DNA of 64,000 bases from Dactylorhiza incarnata (GCA_033032865.1 JAWHQI010000228.1:434001-498000); one strand, 5' to 3'; shown: positions 22,701 through 33,496, counted from the first letter of the stretch. The notes: a model not told the origin generated them from the letters alone. Numbers and translations: made by a program.

Positions 22701-23358
22701 CGAACCATGAGGAAGGCAATGTAAGAATGAAAAATCCAACGCGACAAAATTAACAGAGAAAGTCTCAGCATGAGGTCGACAAATGGTGCACAGCATGAGG
22801 GACACTCGTCGACGAATGATATAGTTCAAGAGAGACACTCGCCCGATGAGTGCACAATGGAAATGTTGTCCAGCCCTAAGGGTTCCGAGAATTTAACAGA
22901 TTGAAGCGAGTTCTCGGCGCGGTTACGTTCCCAATAGAAATCAACCAAATTGTCTGAGTCCTACAATGGCTGGGGCGACTGCGAAAGGGTTGTAACCACA
23001 TGACGCTCCTGAACGGCTGGAGTATCTTGGCGAGAGCGCCGGGGGCTGAAGCTACCTAGTATAGCGGCGAGAGCTATGTACGAGCTAAATGACCCACCTT
23101 TCGCTTAACATTAACTCATACGATGCTACCGCCCCTGGCGAGTGGCCAAGGGTGGCGGGTGAAACGATCTGCAATTGGCCAGTATTAGCGGGATAGGTTA
23201 GGTTTCCTTTATGATTCATCGAGCGGCCATGGCAAGCACACAACAAGTAGAGTCCTAAGAGCCTATCGAGATGCAGAAACTAAATAAAGAAGCAATAACT
23301 GACAAAAGACATCATTAACAAAAAAGAGGTCTCACCCCAAATATGTTTTACAAAATTC
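22701..23358. other. T1 3' region without recognised gene
   Basis: Mid-GC sequence between the tandem array and the antisense gene. I see no convincing ORF. It would form the 3' flank (terminator side) of the minus-strand antisense gene. Confidence 0.5.
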
Positions 23359-25285
23359 TTAAGAGTCCTTAGGGCTATCGTCGGAGGATCCACCACTTTC
23401 GTCCAAGCTTAGGAGGATGACCCCTTCTTTCTGCAGATGGTCCTCATCCTCCGGGATGGGAATCAGGATGAAGAGATCGAGCACGACATGGCATGCTGAG
23501 AGTCTTTCGGCACCCTCCTTCAAGTACCCGGCATCACGAAGCACTCGCAGCGTGTGCTTCGCTGCACCTTGCGTGCTCTCCTGCATCAACTCCTCGAATT
23601 CATAATTAGAGTAAGAGTGCCTCTTACTCCCTTCCCCAGGGACCAGAGCTGCAGCTTCTCGCAAGCGCCGAACCTCGGCCTTGGACTCCCAAACTTCGTC
23701 CTCAAGACCGGCTACCCGCACGCAAAGCATCTCGGCGGTGGTGGTGTCCTGCATAAAAAAGGAAAAAAAAAAGAGAAGAGAAAACAGAGAAGGGGGATGG
23801 TCAGACAGGGCCAAGGGGAGCGACAACATAAGCATCCGCGGAAAACCTCTTACCTCCCGAATAGGGCGACTGGTGAGAAGGGTCTCAACGGCCTCCAGCT
23901 TACGCTTCAGCTCTAGGATCTCGGTAGAGACAATGGACCGTGTTGCCTCCACGTCGATAAGGCTCTGTGCAAGGTTGATGATGCGGCGTGAAGACATGTG
24001 TACGAGCTCAAAGGCCCGGAGGAAGGCCTGCGCAGTCTCATGAGCGAGCACCTGAGTCTTCTCGGTATTGAAGACTTCAGCGTCATCACGGCCATAAAGA
24101 GCATAGCCGATAGCATAAGCCTCACCGCTGGCAGTGTCCTGTTCAATCCAGGACGGAACGAGGGTGGAAAGGGAAACCCTGTTGGCATTCCTATCCCACT
24201 AGAAAGTTGGAGCACCCGAGGGGTCCACATACATCTCACCATTTGCTAAATTCTGGTGATCTCTTGGCAGCGGCCTCGACGAGGTCCCTTCTGGCGAAAC
24301 TAAGGTTCCGGCAGGAACATTCGCCTCTGGAACCTCACTCAAGGTCCCCTTCGCGGATGAGGGGGTTTTCGACTTCTTGAATGAAGATGCGGGGGTGGGT
24401 GCGTCTGGCTTCCGCATTTGCCCGCCAAGCTTAGGGGGAGCTGATCCATCCCGGCAGGCTTCAGCGCCGGCCCCTGCGATGGACAGGGAAGGTTCCAGTG
24501 CCGCTCCAGCCGGATGGGGGGGGGGTGAAGAAGGAGATCACGCACGCCTTCCCCAAGAAATCTCACTTAATGAAGAAGCGAGAAGAAAGGATGAGACTAA
24601 GCAAATAGAAATCGCGCGAACTTACCCTCGCTCTGAGGAACGGGCAGAAGCGAATTGATGTTTCGCCGGAGATAGTCGACGTCCATCCCGCGCTCCAGGA
24701 TGAATTGATGGAGTTTGGCCTCATGACCTCCCAGCGTAGGTGGTCGGACGATCGACTCCTCCTCCAGCACAGGCACGAGTAGGATATTACCAAAGTCCCT
24801 GCCGACGAAGATGAAGCGACAAATCTAATCATGATTCTTATTCGCGAGACCGGTCACTTTGAGCAGGTTTAGGCCCTAAAAGAATGCAACGCCATTCTTC
24901 GCCTAGAAGGTAAAGAGCTTGCGAAAGACGGGTAGACTGAATTCTATCCCTTCCTCGCGCAAGTAACAGGCAAACCCTACCAAAATAGCGATAAAATCCG
25001 GGTTGAGCTATGCGGGAACAACCCCGAAGTAACGTAACGTCTGGCGAAGCTCCGTCCAGATGGGTGGCGGAACCCCACCTCGAAGTGTTCCAGCGGGATC
25101 GCAAGGCTGTTCGGAGAGAAAGTGTTGATATGGTCTCCCGGTCCAGGGCGACTCGCGGAAAACCCTGGAGGAATGTAGTCCGCGACAGTGGTCATGTAGG
25201 CCTCCTCGGTAAGGTCGCAGGAGTCGAAGACCAGGTTGGCGAATGTGTGGGCACATTTCGCCCTACCATCCGATTCACCCCCCAT
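23359..25285 (-). pseudogene. Antisense gene of T1 (Transposase_28-like), decayed
   Basis: Reading leftward from ATG 25285 (MGGESDGRAKCAHTFANLVF), the N-terminal part has LTEEAYMTTVADYIPPGF, HFEVGFRHPSG, a shifted QPGFYRYFGRVCLLLAREG and FSLPVFRKLFTF. This pattern resembles the 'putative gypsy type transposon' family (Pfam PF04195), recalled rather than searched. The C-terminal part (24417-23359) runs through SFKKSKTPSS, WDRNANRVSLSTLVPSW, AQAFLRAFELVHMSSRRI, a heptad-rich coiled coil and an acidic end (DESGGSSDDSPKDS). It contains a likely 105-nt intron and possibly another starting at 24625. Breaks include frameshifts near 24985 and stops near 24195. Antisense ORFs of unknown function are documented in Tat elements. 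Confidence 0.7.
23749..23853 (-). other. Candidate 105-nt intron in the T1 antisense gene
   Basis: The minus strand has the donor GGGAG|GTAAGAGG at 23853 and the acceptor TTTTTTATGCAG|GACACC at 23749, with a long pyrimidine tract. The length is a multiple of three and the frame is open with or without splicing. Splicing would remove a hydrophobic Ser/Leu/Phe-rich stretch and join two coiled-coil segments (SRPIRE to DTTTAEML). Confidence 0.6.
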
Positions 25286-25401
25286 CTTGCGGAAGTTGAA
25301 AGGAGTTAAGATCGCACAGAGGAAAGAAGCGCGAATGCTAGAGCAAAGAGAGAGAGAGACAGCTGAATTGGAGAGTATTTAATATGGTTGGTAGGGCCGC
25401 C

Positions 25402-25409
25402 TATTTATA
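25402..25409 (-). promoter_or_regulatory. TATA box for the T1 antisense gene
   Basis: The minus strand reads CTATAAATAG about 117 bases upstream of the ATG at 25285, a normal spacing for a short 5' leader. A second AT-rich TATTAAATA lies near 25380. Confidence 0.55.
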
Positions 25410-25804
25410 GGAAAATGGAAAAACCGAGGGATTTCCTATGCAGCGGGTGTGCGGATAGTAGCCACACCTTTCCAGTGTCTCGAAACTCGAGCCAGCCCGT
25501 CTCACCCTGTAATGGAGAATGTCTGGCGAGTGGTTATCCGACAGAGTGTGAACGGGATGTTGAAAATTCATTAATTAAAGCAAACAGCGAGAGATAAAAG
25601 TCATTCGCAGAGCACAACCATGAGAAATTAAAAGCGAAATACCCAGAGATAAAATCCACACGCAGAACACAGTTAATAGATTATTACAGAACCAAATAGT
25701 TTAGCAATGTTTCACAAAGCGCCAGTAAGGGGGCGAGTGTCGGTAGGCTTGTGCTCTATCCAGTGCCATCGACCCCGAACTCGCGTCCCTGCCATCAGGG
25801 GCAT

Positions 25805-26251
25805 TCACGGGTAATAATATGCATTCATGGCGGTAATCTTTTGGTTGGCCAAATGAAGTTGGTCCCTGGCCCGCGCAGCATGCCTCCCAGGAGAAAGCTC
25901 CTCGCCCTCGGCTCCCAAGCGCTCTACCTCGACAAGAAGGCGCGAGTAGTCTCATCGAAGAGTTTTCAGTTCGCGCGCAGTATCAATCCGCTGCCCATCC
26001 ATCTGACCCGCAAGATCTCGCTGCATGTAGATGAGCTTCCCATGGACCTCCTTCATTCGCTCTTTTAGGGTATGGGTATCAGAAGGATTGCCAAGAAAGT
26101 CTGAGAGATCCCCAGGAGAGGGGGGCGGTGAGGCCATCCCTTCTCCCCCCTCATAGTATGATCCCATCGGGGAAGCTTCTCGGTGACCTGTAGGAATAGG
26201 AATTATCGGACTGGGCAGTTCAGGAGACCATCCTAAAACTAGTAAGATCAC
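25805..26251 (-). pseudogene. Second antisense ORF of T1, coiled-coil protein
   Basis: ATG 26251 opens MILLVLGWSPELPSPIIPIP, followed by a Gly/Pro-rich stretch and helices (LKERMKEVHGKLIYMQRDLA, QRIDTARELKTLR). A TGA at 25952-25954 interrupts the frame. The same frame then continues DYSRLLVEVERLGAEGEEL and ARDQLHLANQKITAMNAYYY to a stop at 25805-25807. I do not recognise it; the helical pattern suggests a coiled coil. It may be an upstream exon or a separate antisense gene. Confidence 0.5.
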
Positions 26252-26283
26252 TAACCCGGTACGGGCTCCCTATGCTTAGGGGG

Positions 26284-27540
26284 TGATGAGTCCAATTTAT
26301 ATACTGATTTTCAGACTCATCCAGGCTATTTTTCCTGCATTTGTACTTCAATTTTTGTTTGTATTTGTTTATATTCACCTTGTTCATGCTTGTGCTTGAA
26401 GTGCTTGTTTGGGCCCGTTGTAGTGTGCAATTGCACACTACATTGCTGGGGGTAAGCACACTGTGCTCCTCATCATTTTATTTCTATTTTTATGCTGGTG
26501 CTGGAGGTGTATTCCCAACTGGGCTGCTATGCTCACAGGTGGCTGAAGCATCCCCTTTTGCCCAGAAATCATTATTGTGTATAACGCACGGTCGTGCGTT
26601 CTATTGACACACGGACGGCTGCGGTCGTGCGCTTTCATCTGGGTAGATATTCGGTGATCTGAATTTGATCGTGCGTTTTACGCACGGGCGGATTCGCCCG
26701 TGCGCGAAGGAAACGCACGATCACCCTGTTTAGCCCTGTTTTTAGCCTATCTGAATTTGTCCGTGCATTTTTACGCACGGGCGGATTTGCCCATGCGTGA
26801 GTAAAACGCACGGGCGCTGCTGCTTCTTCCTAAAGTCTATTTTTATCGTAAATAACACACGGACAGCGCACTGTCGTGCGTTCGCCCGTGCGTGACCAAA
26901 CTTCTGACTGTTTTCTATAAAAGCTGCCCTTTTCAACCTAATCGGGAGAGGAATAGACCGTACAACTCTGCCATTTTTGCCCTTTCCACAGGGATTCCAC
27001 CCCTTTTTGGCCTCCTCCATCATCCTCAAGCTACAAGGAGAGAGATTTAGCCCTACATCCACCAATATCCAAGGAGAAGGAAGCTAGGTCGTGCGGCCGG
27101 ATCATGACACGAAGAAGACGGGCCATTGGAAGGTAGTGACAACCTTCTCTACCCCGGACGCAGTTAAGGACCGAGCTTGGACGCGGATTGACAACCCAGC
27201 GATTCTTTCCGTGAATCCTCAACAAGGCTTCAGATTCAGTCGATTCCTTGCTCTCTTTCTCCTTTGTATTGATTGTTGTAATTGTTAGATCTTTTGTATT
27301 TTGATGATGAACATTGTAAACCTTGCTATATAAAGTTATTTCATGTCTTTGTGAAATTATCTTTTGTTTATATGTGTGTATGAGGTGCGCCCATCCATTT
27401 TCCATTCCGCCATTGTGTTCGTTCGCCGCGCTAGCAATTGCTAGTGGCGTGCTTGTCGACGAGGTGCTTGCGACCCTCATTTCGCTAGCCTACTCGTCCA
27501 TCCGCCCTTGCGAAGCAGCGCGCTCAAGGCCTGCCTAGTC
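26284..27540. other. AT-rich block with palindromes, possible solo LTR inside T1
   Basis: From TGATGAGTCCAATTTATA the composition changes from the GC-rich T1 to AT-rich DNA. It contains a perfect palindrome at 26419-26442 and hairpin-forming CGCACGGGCG/CGCCCGTGCG words between about 26585 and 26890. The sequence returns to GC-rich near 27420-27540. I could not find a matching TSD or a clear right end, so the solo-LTR reading is only a suggestion. Confidence 0.4.
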
Positions 27541-28412
27541 TCCATTCCACCAAGCAAAGCATTGCATAGCGACATTGCAGGATGAGTTCAGCCGAGGTCC
27601 CGGTCAGGTGAACCCCCTTGCTCATTCACGGAGGTGGGAGTTCCCTGGCGAAGAGGAGAACGGTGAGGAGTACAAGGCTGTCCCGTGGTATCGGGATCCA
27701 GGGATGCGAGAAGTAACAATTAGAACTATGCGGTAAGGATAGTGATTACGCTACCCGCAATTTACTAAGTTGATGTAGTGTCTCGCTTAGGGTGACCGGA
27801 GGGACGAGATCCTGAACCAGAGGAGGTCTCGCGTCAGCAGGCGGGAGCGTTGCAGTGTTTGTCAAGGCGGTCCCGCGGCAATCCTCAGGTACCGATGCCA
27901 CCTGCGAGTGGTTAGTACCCTCAGGAGGGCCATGTCTTAAGAGTTAACGATGAGTTAGGAAAAATTTTGAGTACCTGCATCTGGATATTGTGGGGATTGT
28001 TTGCCAAATGGGGAGATTCCGATGCGGACTCCCCCTTCCCTGGGTCCCGCCGAACCAGCTTTGCTCTCCTTGAACGGTAAGGAGAGTTGGGGTCCCTTTT
28101 CGAAGAAGAAAGCCAGGGGGCGAATCTGGAGAATTTATAGGCATTCTTTCCCTAGGTCGCGGCCAGGCAATCCTGCATCTCTTGCGAGATCGGCCTCGGG
28201 GGTGGTCTCGTGGAAGTCATTTCAGGGTGGAGAAAGCTCAGAATGCAGGAGAAAATTCTGCCAGAAGAAAGGAAGCATTCCAAAGAAAAGGTTCAGATCA
28301 GAGGTATATATATAACACTGAGGTGGGGCCTGCAAAAAGATTCTATCTAGGTCAGCAAGCACTCACCGAATATCGGGTTGGATTCATCTTTCCGAGAATA
28401 AAACTCGCCCAC
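27541..28412. other. T1 3' untranslated region, no gene seen
   Basis: GC-rich, T1-like sequence with no recognisable ORF or repeat between the AT-rich block and the PPT. Confidence 0.5.
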
Positions 28413-28427
28413 AAAGAGCGGGGATTG
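28413..28427 (+). other. T1 polypurine tract
   Basis: AAAGAGCGGGGATTG lies immediately upstream of the 3' LTR start at 28428. Confidence 0.7.
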
Positions 28428-28779
28428 TGTACAACCCCGTATTCGCCGAGTGGGTCCCTCAGACCCGGAGGGTCGAGAGATCAAGTGTCGAGCGCTCTCG
28501 CATCCACAGGGGCCCTGAGGGGTATTCGCCCAACAGGTCAAAATAGCATTCGCCCATGAGGGGTCTCGATGTGCGGGTAAGTAGGCGAATGAAGGTTGAA
28601 GCCTCATCCGCTCGGGATGTCAAGGGGCGGCGGGTGGTACCTTCACGGACCATTCGCCTCGCCCGGATCAGAGATGTCCAAGACTGGCGAGAAGCCCCGT
28701 GAGTGGTGTCCTCTTGGACCATTTGCCCAGCAGGAGTCTGCAGGTGAATTACCTAGATACCCCTTGTGGGCTGCCAATA
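28428..28779 (+). repeat. T1 3' LTR, left part
   Basis: Matches 8499-8851 of the 5' LTR and breaks after GCTGCCAATA, where C3 is inserted. Confidence 0.92.
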
Positions 28780-30148
28780 TGAAAGTGGAGTTTTAGTTCT
28801 TATTTATCTTATTAAAAGATCTTGCTTAAGTTTACTTTCAAAGTAAGTGATATATCTATTTTTATGAGTGAGTTTGCTGATTTCTTTGTGAGTAATAAAA
28901 CCAAATAGTTAAAGTACATCTAAATAAATACAGCACATAGGCTAAAACAAAAAGATAAAAACAAACAATCCACAGATGACACAAAATATATAGTAGTTCC
29001 CCTCAACTGGGTACATCTACTCTTCTACCCACTGGTATGAATCCACTAGGTGGTTTTTGATAAGGTGTCCACACACCAGGTGAGCTATTGATAAGGTGCT
29101 CTAACGAAATTGCAGGTTTTTGCTAAGGTGCCCTGTCACCGGGATTAACTTTTGAAGGGAGTTATAACCCTGTACAGGATGGGGTAAGGAAGTAAAATGA
29201 AAAACAAAACAGAAATTATATTGTTCTTCTCTGTATAAGAAGACTCTTGGACATCCAAATGTGGTGTTGAATGGATCTGATGTTGAAGAGCTCCTCCTGT
29301 CTAAAATGGTTTGATGACAGTTCTGGATGCCTCTTCTTTTAACCACTTCTTCCTTCTTTTGCAGTGATGATCCTGAGCAAGTAGTTGTGATTTGTGTCTC
29401 AGGATGTTTGTAATCTACAGGAAGATGTTAGCAATGAAGAACAATTGATTTTCTCTTTATTTCTGTCGTGTGTTCTCTCTTTTGCTTTCTCTGTAACTGA
29501 CTTTTTATAATCTGAGAACCTTTTCTCTTAATTTGAATTCTTCTCTTGGGAAGAAGGAAAGAGCTGAGGTCTCCATCAATGCTTTGACTCCTCGAGAGGA
29601 TAACCTGTCGTTCCTTTTTATTAAAGCTAGTTTGCAACGGTTAATAGTATTGATTGATCTGCAACGGCTAAGAGTATTGATTGATCTGCAACGGCTAAGA
29701 GGAATAGTGAAAAGACAGTGAAAAAGATATTAAAATAATTCAGAAAGAAATTCGTCGATCCCAGCTCAACATTTGTCGGGCTGAGCTCGCCGTCTGATGT
29801 GCTGAGCGATTGTCTCTATCTTGGAATTTGTAGACCGCTGAGATGGCTGGGTTGAGTTTGTCGAGCACCGTTCAGAGAATGCCTGGCTGCTGAGATTGTT
29901 CTGACTGAATTCGTCGAGCGCAGTTCGCCATTTGTCGAACGCTGTCTGATGAAGATTTGTCGAGCGCTGGCTGGAATTTGTCGAGCGTCGTTCGATATTG
30001 GTCGAACGCAGAGAGCTCGTATTATTTTCTTATGTATATTCTCCGATTCGATCGCATCATATTTAATTTATGTTTCCTTAGTTTTCTTAGATGAATTATT
30101 AACAAAAGGGATGGATCCTAACTCAAATCAAAAGCTAAGGTTCCAACA
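28780..30148 (-). repeat. C3 3' LTR
   Basis: Begins TGAAAGTGGAGTTTTAG and ends AAGGTTCCAACA. It contains the conserved block at 28990-29045, TTTTGATAAGG-type repeats (29055-29150), a minus-strand TTATAAAAAG at 29501-29510, about three 27-bp repeats with TGCAACGG (29634-29708) and a TTCGTCGAGCG word array (29750-30010). Confidence 0.92.
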
Positions 30149-30217
30149 ATCTCCCTATATTTGAGTTGGGATCCTAAATCAAATTAAAACAAGTGGCCTG
30201 GTGGTCTCCCCCTATTT
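30149..30217 (-). other. C3 double polypurine tract
   Basis: One purine tract (minus AATATAGGGAGAT) abuts the LTR and a second, better one (minus AAATAGGGGGAGA) lies at 30205-30217. Multiple PPTs are a described Sirevirus hallmark. Confidence 0.75.
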
Positions 30218-30389
30218 AGTTTAGGATGCCGACAGTTTTAATTTTTATTTTCTCCTTTTCTCTCTCACTTGGTTTCTCTGAATTTCTCATTTTCTCTCTC
30301 ACTTGGGCTTTAATAATTTTTGTTCTTAAATTATTTGAGCAACTCTAATTTCCTAGACTTTTGATTTCTATGGATCTGAATTAAAATTT

Positions 30390-30600
30390 TCAATTGCAGC
30401 AACCTTTAATGGATTTTAAGGAATCTTTGTCTGATACCTTCCTTCTTAAGAATCCCCTTATCAGAAGAGACTCACACTCAGTGCTTCTGATTATTTCTAA
30501 TCAATGCAACTACAGTAGAATGCTCAACATAATTTGGAGATGGTCTGTAAGAATTTTGAGGTTATCTGACATTAATATTCAAATGAGTTTTATTCTTTAG
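30390..30600 (-). pseudogene. Integrase scrap in C3
   Basis: The nucleotide sequence (CTGATACCTTCC, AGAAGAGACTCACACTCAGTGC, TCTAATCAATGCAA, AGAATGCTCAA) lines up with the integrase core of C4 at about 54408-54560, but with stops and gaps. It is too short to encode anything. It shows that C3 descends from a pol-bearing ancestor by deletion. Confidence 0.7.
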
Positions 30601-30794
30601 GAATGGAGTTTAATGGTGAAAAACTTTTTAATACCATTTGAAAGTTCTTTTAGAAATATATGTCTTAAGAACTTTAAAATCTGATTTTTGATACTAATTG
30701 AAAGTTTTCTTTTGTAGTCATTAAAATATATGTTTGAAATTATTTTAAAGTTTTCTTGATATTCATTAAGTAAATTAGTCTTAATTGATTTATT

Positions 30795-31643
30795 TTATGC
30801 TTTTGTATTTTCTTTAGGTTTATTATCTTCAGAAGTTAAGTAATTTATGTTTGTTAACTTCTTTTTAATTTCTTTGTTTGATTTTATTAAATCTGTAATT
30901 GTTATTTTAAAAACAGTTTTAGAGGTAGAGTTATGATTTGGTTTTACCTCATTTACCTTTCCTAACTCTGCTTCTGCCTTTTGATTTTGGTATGATCCAT
31001 TTATGGCCATCATGCAGAAAGCTCAAGCTCTGTGCTCCTTTTCTTTTTCTTCTTCACTCAAATTTATTGATGGTTCTGCATCATAAATACATTTAGTTAA
31101 AATAATGCAAGAAAAGGATTCATTTACCATCCTAGAGAGGGAGTTCCAGATTCCTCTTGCAGAAGTGCAGTCTTCAACTCTTTGAAGAATGTCTTTTGAC
31201 ACAGATTGAGTCAAGATCTGCATAGCTTTGGCATCTGCATCTGTTGAGTAGTCTGAAGATGGGGATGGTTCTGTAGATGTGGAAGGTCCTTTATGTTTAT
31301 CAGTCTACCCATCATCAGTACCAGCTTTGAATTTATCTGGCTTCATTTTGCAAACACGGGCAGTGACATCAGTTTCTCTGTTGGTAGTCTTCTTTGAAGA
31401 AGATATATCAACACCAACATAAACAGGCCCTTTCATTGCTCTCAAAGGAGGCTTGAGACTCGTGGAACTAGGTAATGCAGGTGTAGCTGCCTTTGATGAT
31501 ATAAGGGGAGGTCCTGTCAAAATAGATTTGTAAATTTCTTCATCTATAGCATTCATGTATAATTTAATTCTAACTTGCCATAATGAGATATTATCTAAAT
31601 TAAATATGGGTGGATCTGAGAACAGAAAGGTTTCTTGTGCCAT
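30795..31643 (-). pseudogene. C3 gag with internal deletion
   Basis: From ATG 31643 (MAQETFLFSDPPIFNLDNIS) the frame keeps the N-terminal gag signature LYMNAIDEEIYKSILTGPP and the segment SKDILQRVEDCTSARGIWN. It then jumps straight to the acidic C-terminal part (AEPSINLSEEEKEKE, FCMMAINGS). Most of the capsid and the zinc knuckle present in C4 and C6 are missing. Stops at 31305-31307 and 31023-31025 fall in an otherwise continuous frame. Confidence 0.8.
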
Positions 31644-31710
31644 TTTGAAAACCTTAAGAACTAAAAGTGATCTTTGTGATTTCAGGTGTTAGCCTATGTG
31701 AGAAATCAAC

Positions 31711-31723
31711 TCCTCTGATACCA
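31711..31723 (-). other. C3 primer-binding site
   Basis: The minus strand reads TGGTATCAGAGGA two bases inside the 5' LTR, the iMet-type site of this clade. Confidence 0.85.
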
Positions 31724-31725
31724 AT

Positions 31726-33094
31726 TGAAAGTGGAGTTTTAGTTCTTATTTATCTTATTAAAAGATCTTGCTTAAGTTTACTTTCAAAGTAAGTGATATA
31801 TCTATTTTTATGAGTGAGTTTGCTGATTTCTTTGTGAGTAATAAAACCAAATAGATAAAGTGCATCTAAATAAATAAAGCACATAGGGTAAAACAAAAAG
31901 AGAAAAACAAACAATCCACAGATGATACAAAATATACAGTAGTTCCCCTCAACTGGGTACATCTACTCTTCTACCCACTGGTAGGAATCCACTAGGTGGT
32001 TTTTGACAAGGTGTCCACACACCAGGTGAGCTGTTGATAAGGTGCTCTAACCAAACTGCAGGTTTTTGCTAAGGTGCCCTGTCACCGGGATTAACTTTTG
32101 AAGGGAGTTATAACCCTGTACAGGATGGGGTAAGGAAGTAAAATGAAAAATAAAACAGAAATTATATTCTTCTTCTCTGTATAAGAAGACTCTTGGAGAT
32201 CCAAATGTGGTGTTGAATGGATCTGATGTTGAAGAGCTCCCCTGTCTGATATGGTTTGATGACAGTTCTGGAGGCCTCTTCTTTTAACCACTTCTTCCTT
32301 CTTTTGCAGTGATGATCCTGAGCAAGTAGTTGTGATTTGTGTCTCAGGATGTTTGTAATTTGCAGGAAGATGTTAGCAATGAAGAACAATTGATTTTCTC
32401 TTTATTTCTGTCGCGTGTTCTCTCTTTTGCTTTCTTTGTAACTGTCTTTTTATAATCTGAGAACCTTTTCTCTTAATTTGAATTCTTCTCTTGGGAAGAA
32501 GGAAAGAGCTGAGGTCTCCATCAATGCTTTGACTTCTCGAGAGGATAACCTGCCGTTTCTTTTTATTAAAGCTAGTTTGCAATGGCTAATAGTATTGATT
32601 GATCTGCAACAGATAAGAGTATTGATTGATTTGCAACGGCTAAGAGGAATAGTCAAAAGACAGTGAAAAAGATATTAAAATAATTCAGAAAGAAATTCGT
32701 CGATCCTAGCTCGACATTTGTCGGGCTGAGCTCGCCGTCTGATGTGCTGAGTGATTGTCTCTATCTTGGAATTCGTAGACCGCTGAGATGGCTGGATTGA
32801 GTTTGTCGAGCACCGTTCAGAGAATGCCTGGCCGCTGAGATTGTTCTGACTGAATTCGTCGAGCGCAGTTCGCCATTTGTCGAACGCAGTTCTGATGAAG
32901 ATTTGTCGAGCGCTGGCTGGAATTTGTCGAGCGCCATTCGATATTCGTCGAACGCAGAGAGCTTGTATTATTTTCTTATGTATATTCTCTGATTCGATCG
33001 CATCATATTTAATTTATGTTTCCTTAGTTTTCTTAGATGAATTATTAACAAAAGGGATGGATCCTAACTCAAATCAAAAGCTAAGGTTCCAACA
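31726..33094 (-). repeat. C3 5' LTR
   Basis: Copy of 28780-30148. The TATA motif TTATAAAAAG on the minus strand is at 32446-32455. Upstream of it in element direction lie the TGCAACGG repeats (32577-32646) and the TCGTCGA array (32695-32960). Confidence 0.92.
32446..32455 (-). promoter_or_regulatory. TATA box of C3 5' LTR
   Basis: TTATAAAAAG on the minus strand, conserved in the other LTR at 29501-29510. Confidence 0.6.
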
Positions 33095-33099
33095 CAATA

Positions 33100-33491
33100 G
33101 CCTTTCATAACATCGGAGTTAGGCAGTTATCAGACTAGTTTGGGGTGCCATTAGTAAAATCAGAAGGCGGATCCATGCTATTTGCAGACCAGCCTAGAGA
33201 ATCTATAAATAAACCCATAAGGGCACCTTGGAGGGGACGGATCTTTTGAGCTCTCTCCTCCTAGGCTAGTTTGAGTTGGCTGTTAGAAATCTCCAGGGTG
33301 CCCGATTGAGCATTGGTTTGGGAGGGGAAGCTCTCTAAGATCTTCCGTGTGTGTGGCGGGACCTCCTCGCTGCAACCTTGGGTTTATTACTAGTTCTCCA
33401 TCCAAAGCCAAGAGTGTAAGTGAGAGATAAGTAGGTGTGGGCTACACCCCTAGTGGGTTCAAACTCAAGAAGCCGGTTGCCAGTTTTAACA
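33100..33491 (+). repeat. T1 3' LTR, right part
   Basis: Continues the LTR from GCCTTTCATAACA to GCCAGTTTTAACA, matching 8852-9243. With 28428-28779 it restores 744 bp against 745 bp in the 5' LTR. Confidence 0.92.
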
Positions 33492-33496
33492 AGATC

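Larger units (their letters stand above)
28780..33094 (-). mobile_element. C3: small non-autonomous Sirevirus-like copia in T1 3' LTR
   Basis: LTRs 28780-30148 and 31726-33094 are each exactly 1369 bp. They flank a 1577-bp interior with an internally deleted gag and a scrap of integrase. The TSD is CAATA (28775-28779 and 33095-33099). PBS and PPTs are present. Equal LTR length and few differences suggest a recent insertion relative to the other elements. Confidence 0.94.
8499..33491 (+). mobile_element. T1: large Tat-like Ty3/gypsy retrotransposon with two nested insertions
   Basis: LTRs of about 745 bp (8499-9243; 28428-28779 plus 33100-33491) have TG...CA ends, and the whole is bounded by a perfect TSD, AGATC (8494-8498 and 33492-33496). 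Removing C2, C3 and their duplicated targets leaves about 14.2 kb. The order is gag, protease, RT, RNase H, integrase, an 89-bp tandem array, an antisense gene, a long 3' region, PPT and LTR. A tandem array in the 3' region and an antisense ORF are described features of the Tat lineage (Retand, Grande). Confidence 0.92.

Noticed and set aside
23417..24043. Plus-strand ORFs opposite the T1 antisense gene
   Set aside because: They have no recognisable content, while the minus strand has TATA, splice signals and a coiled-coil frame.
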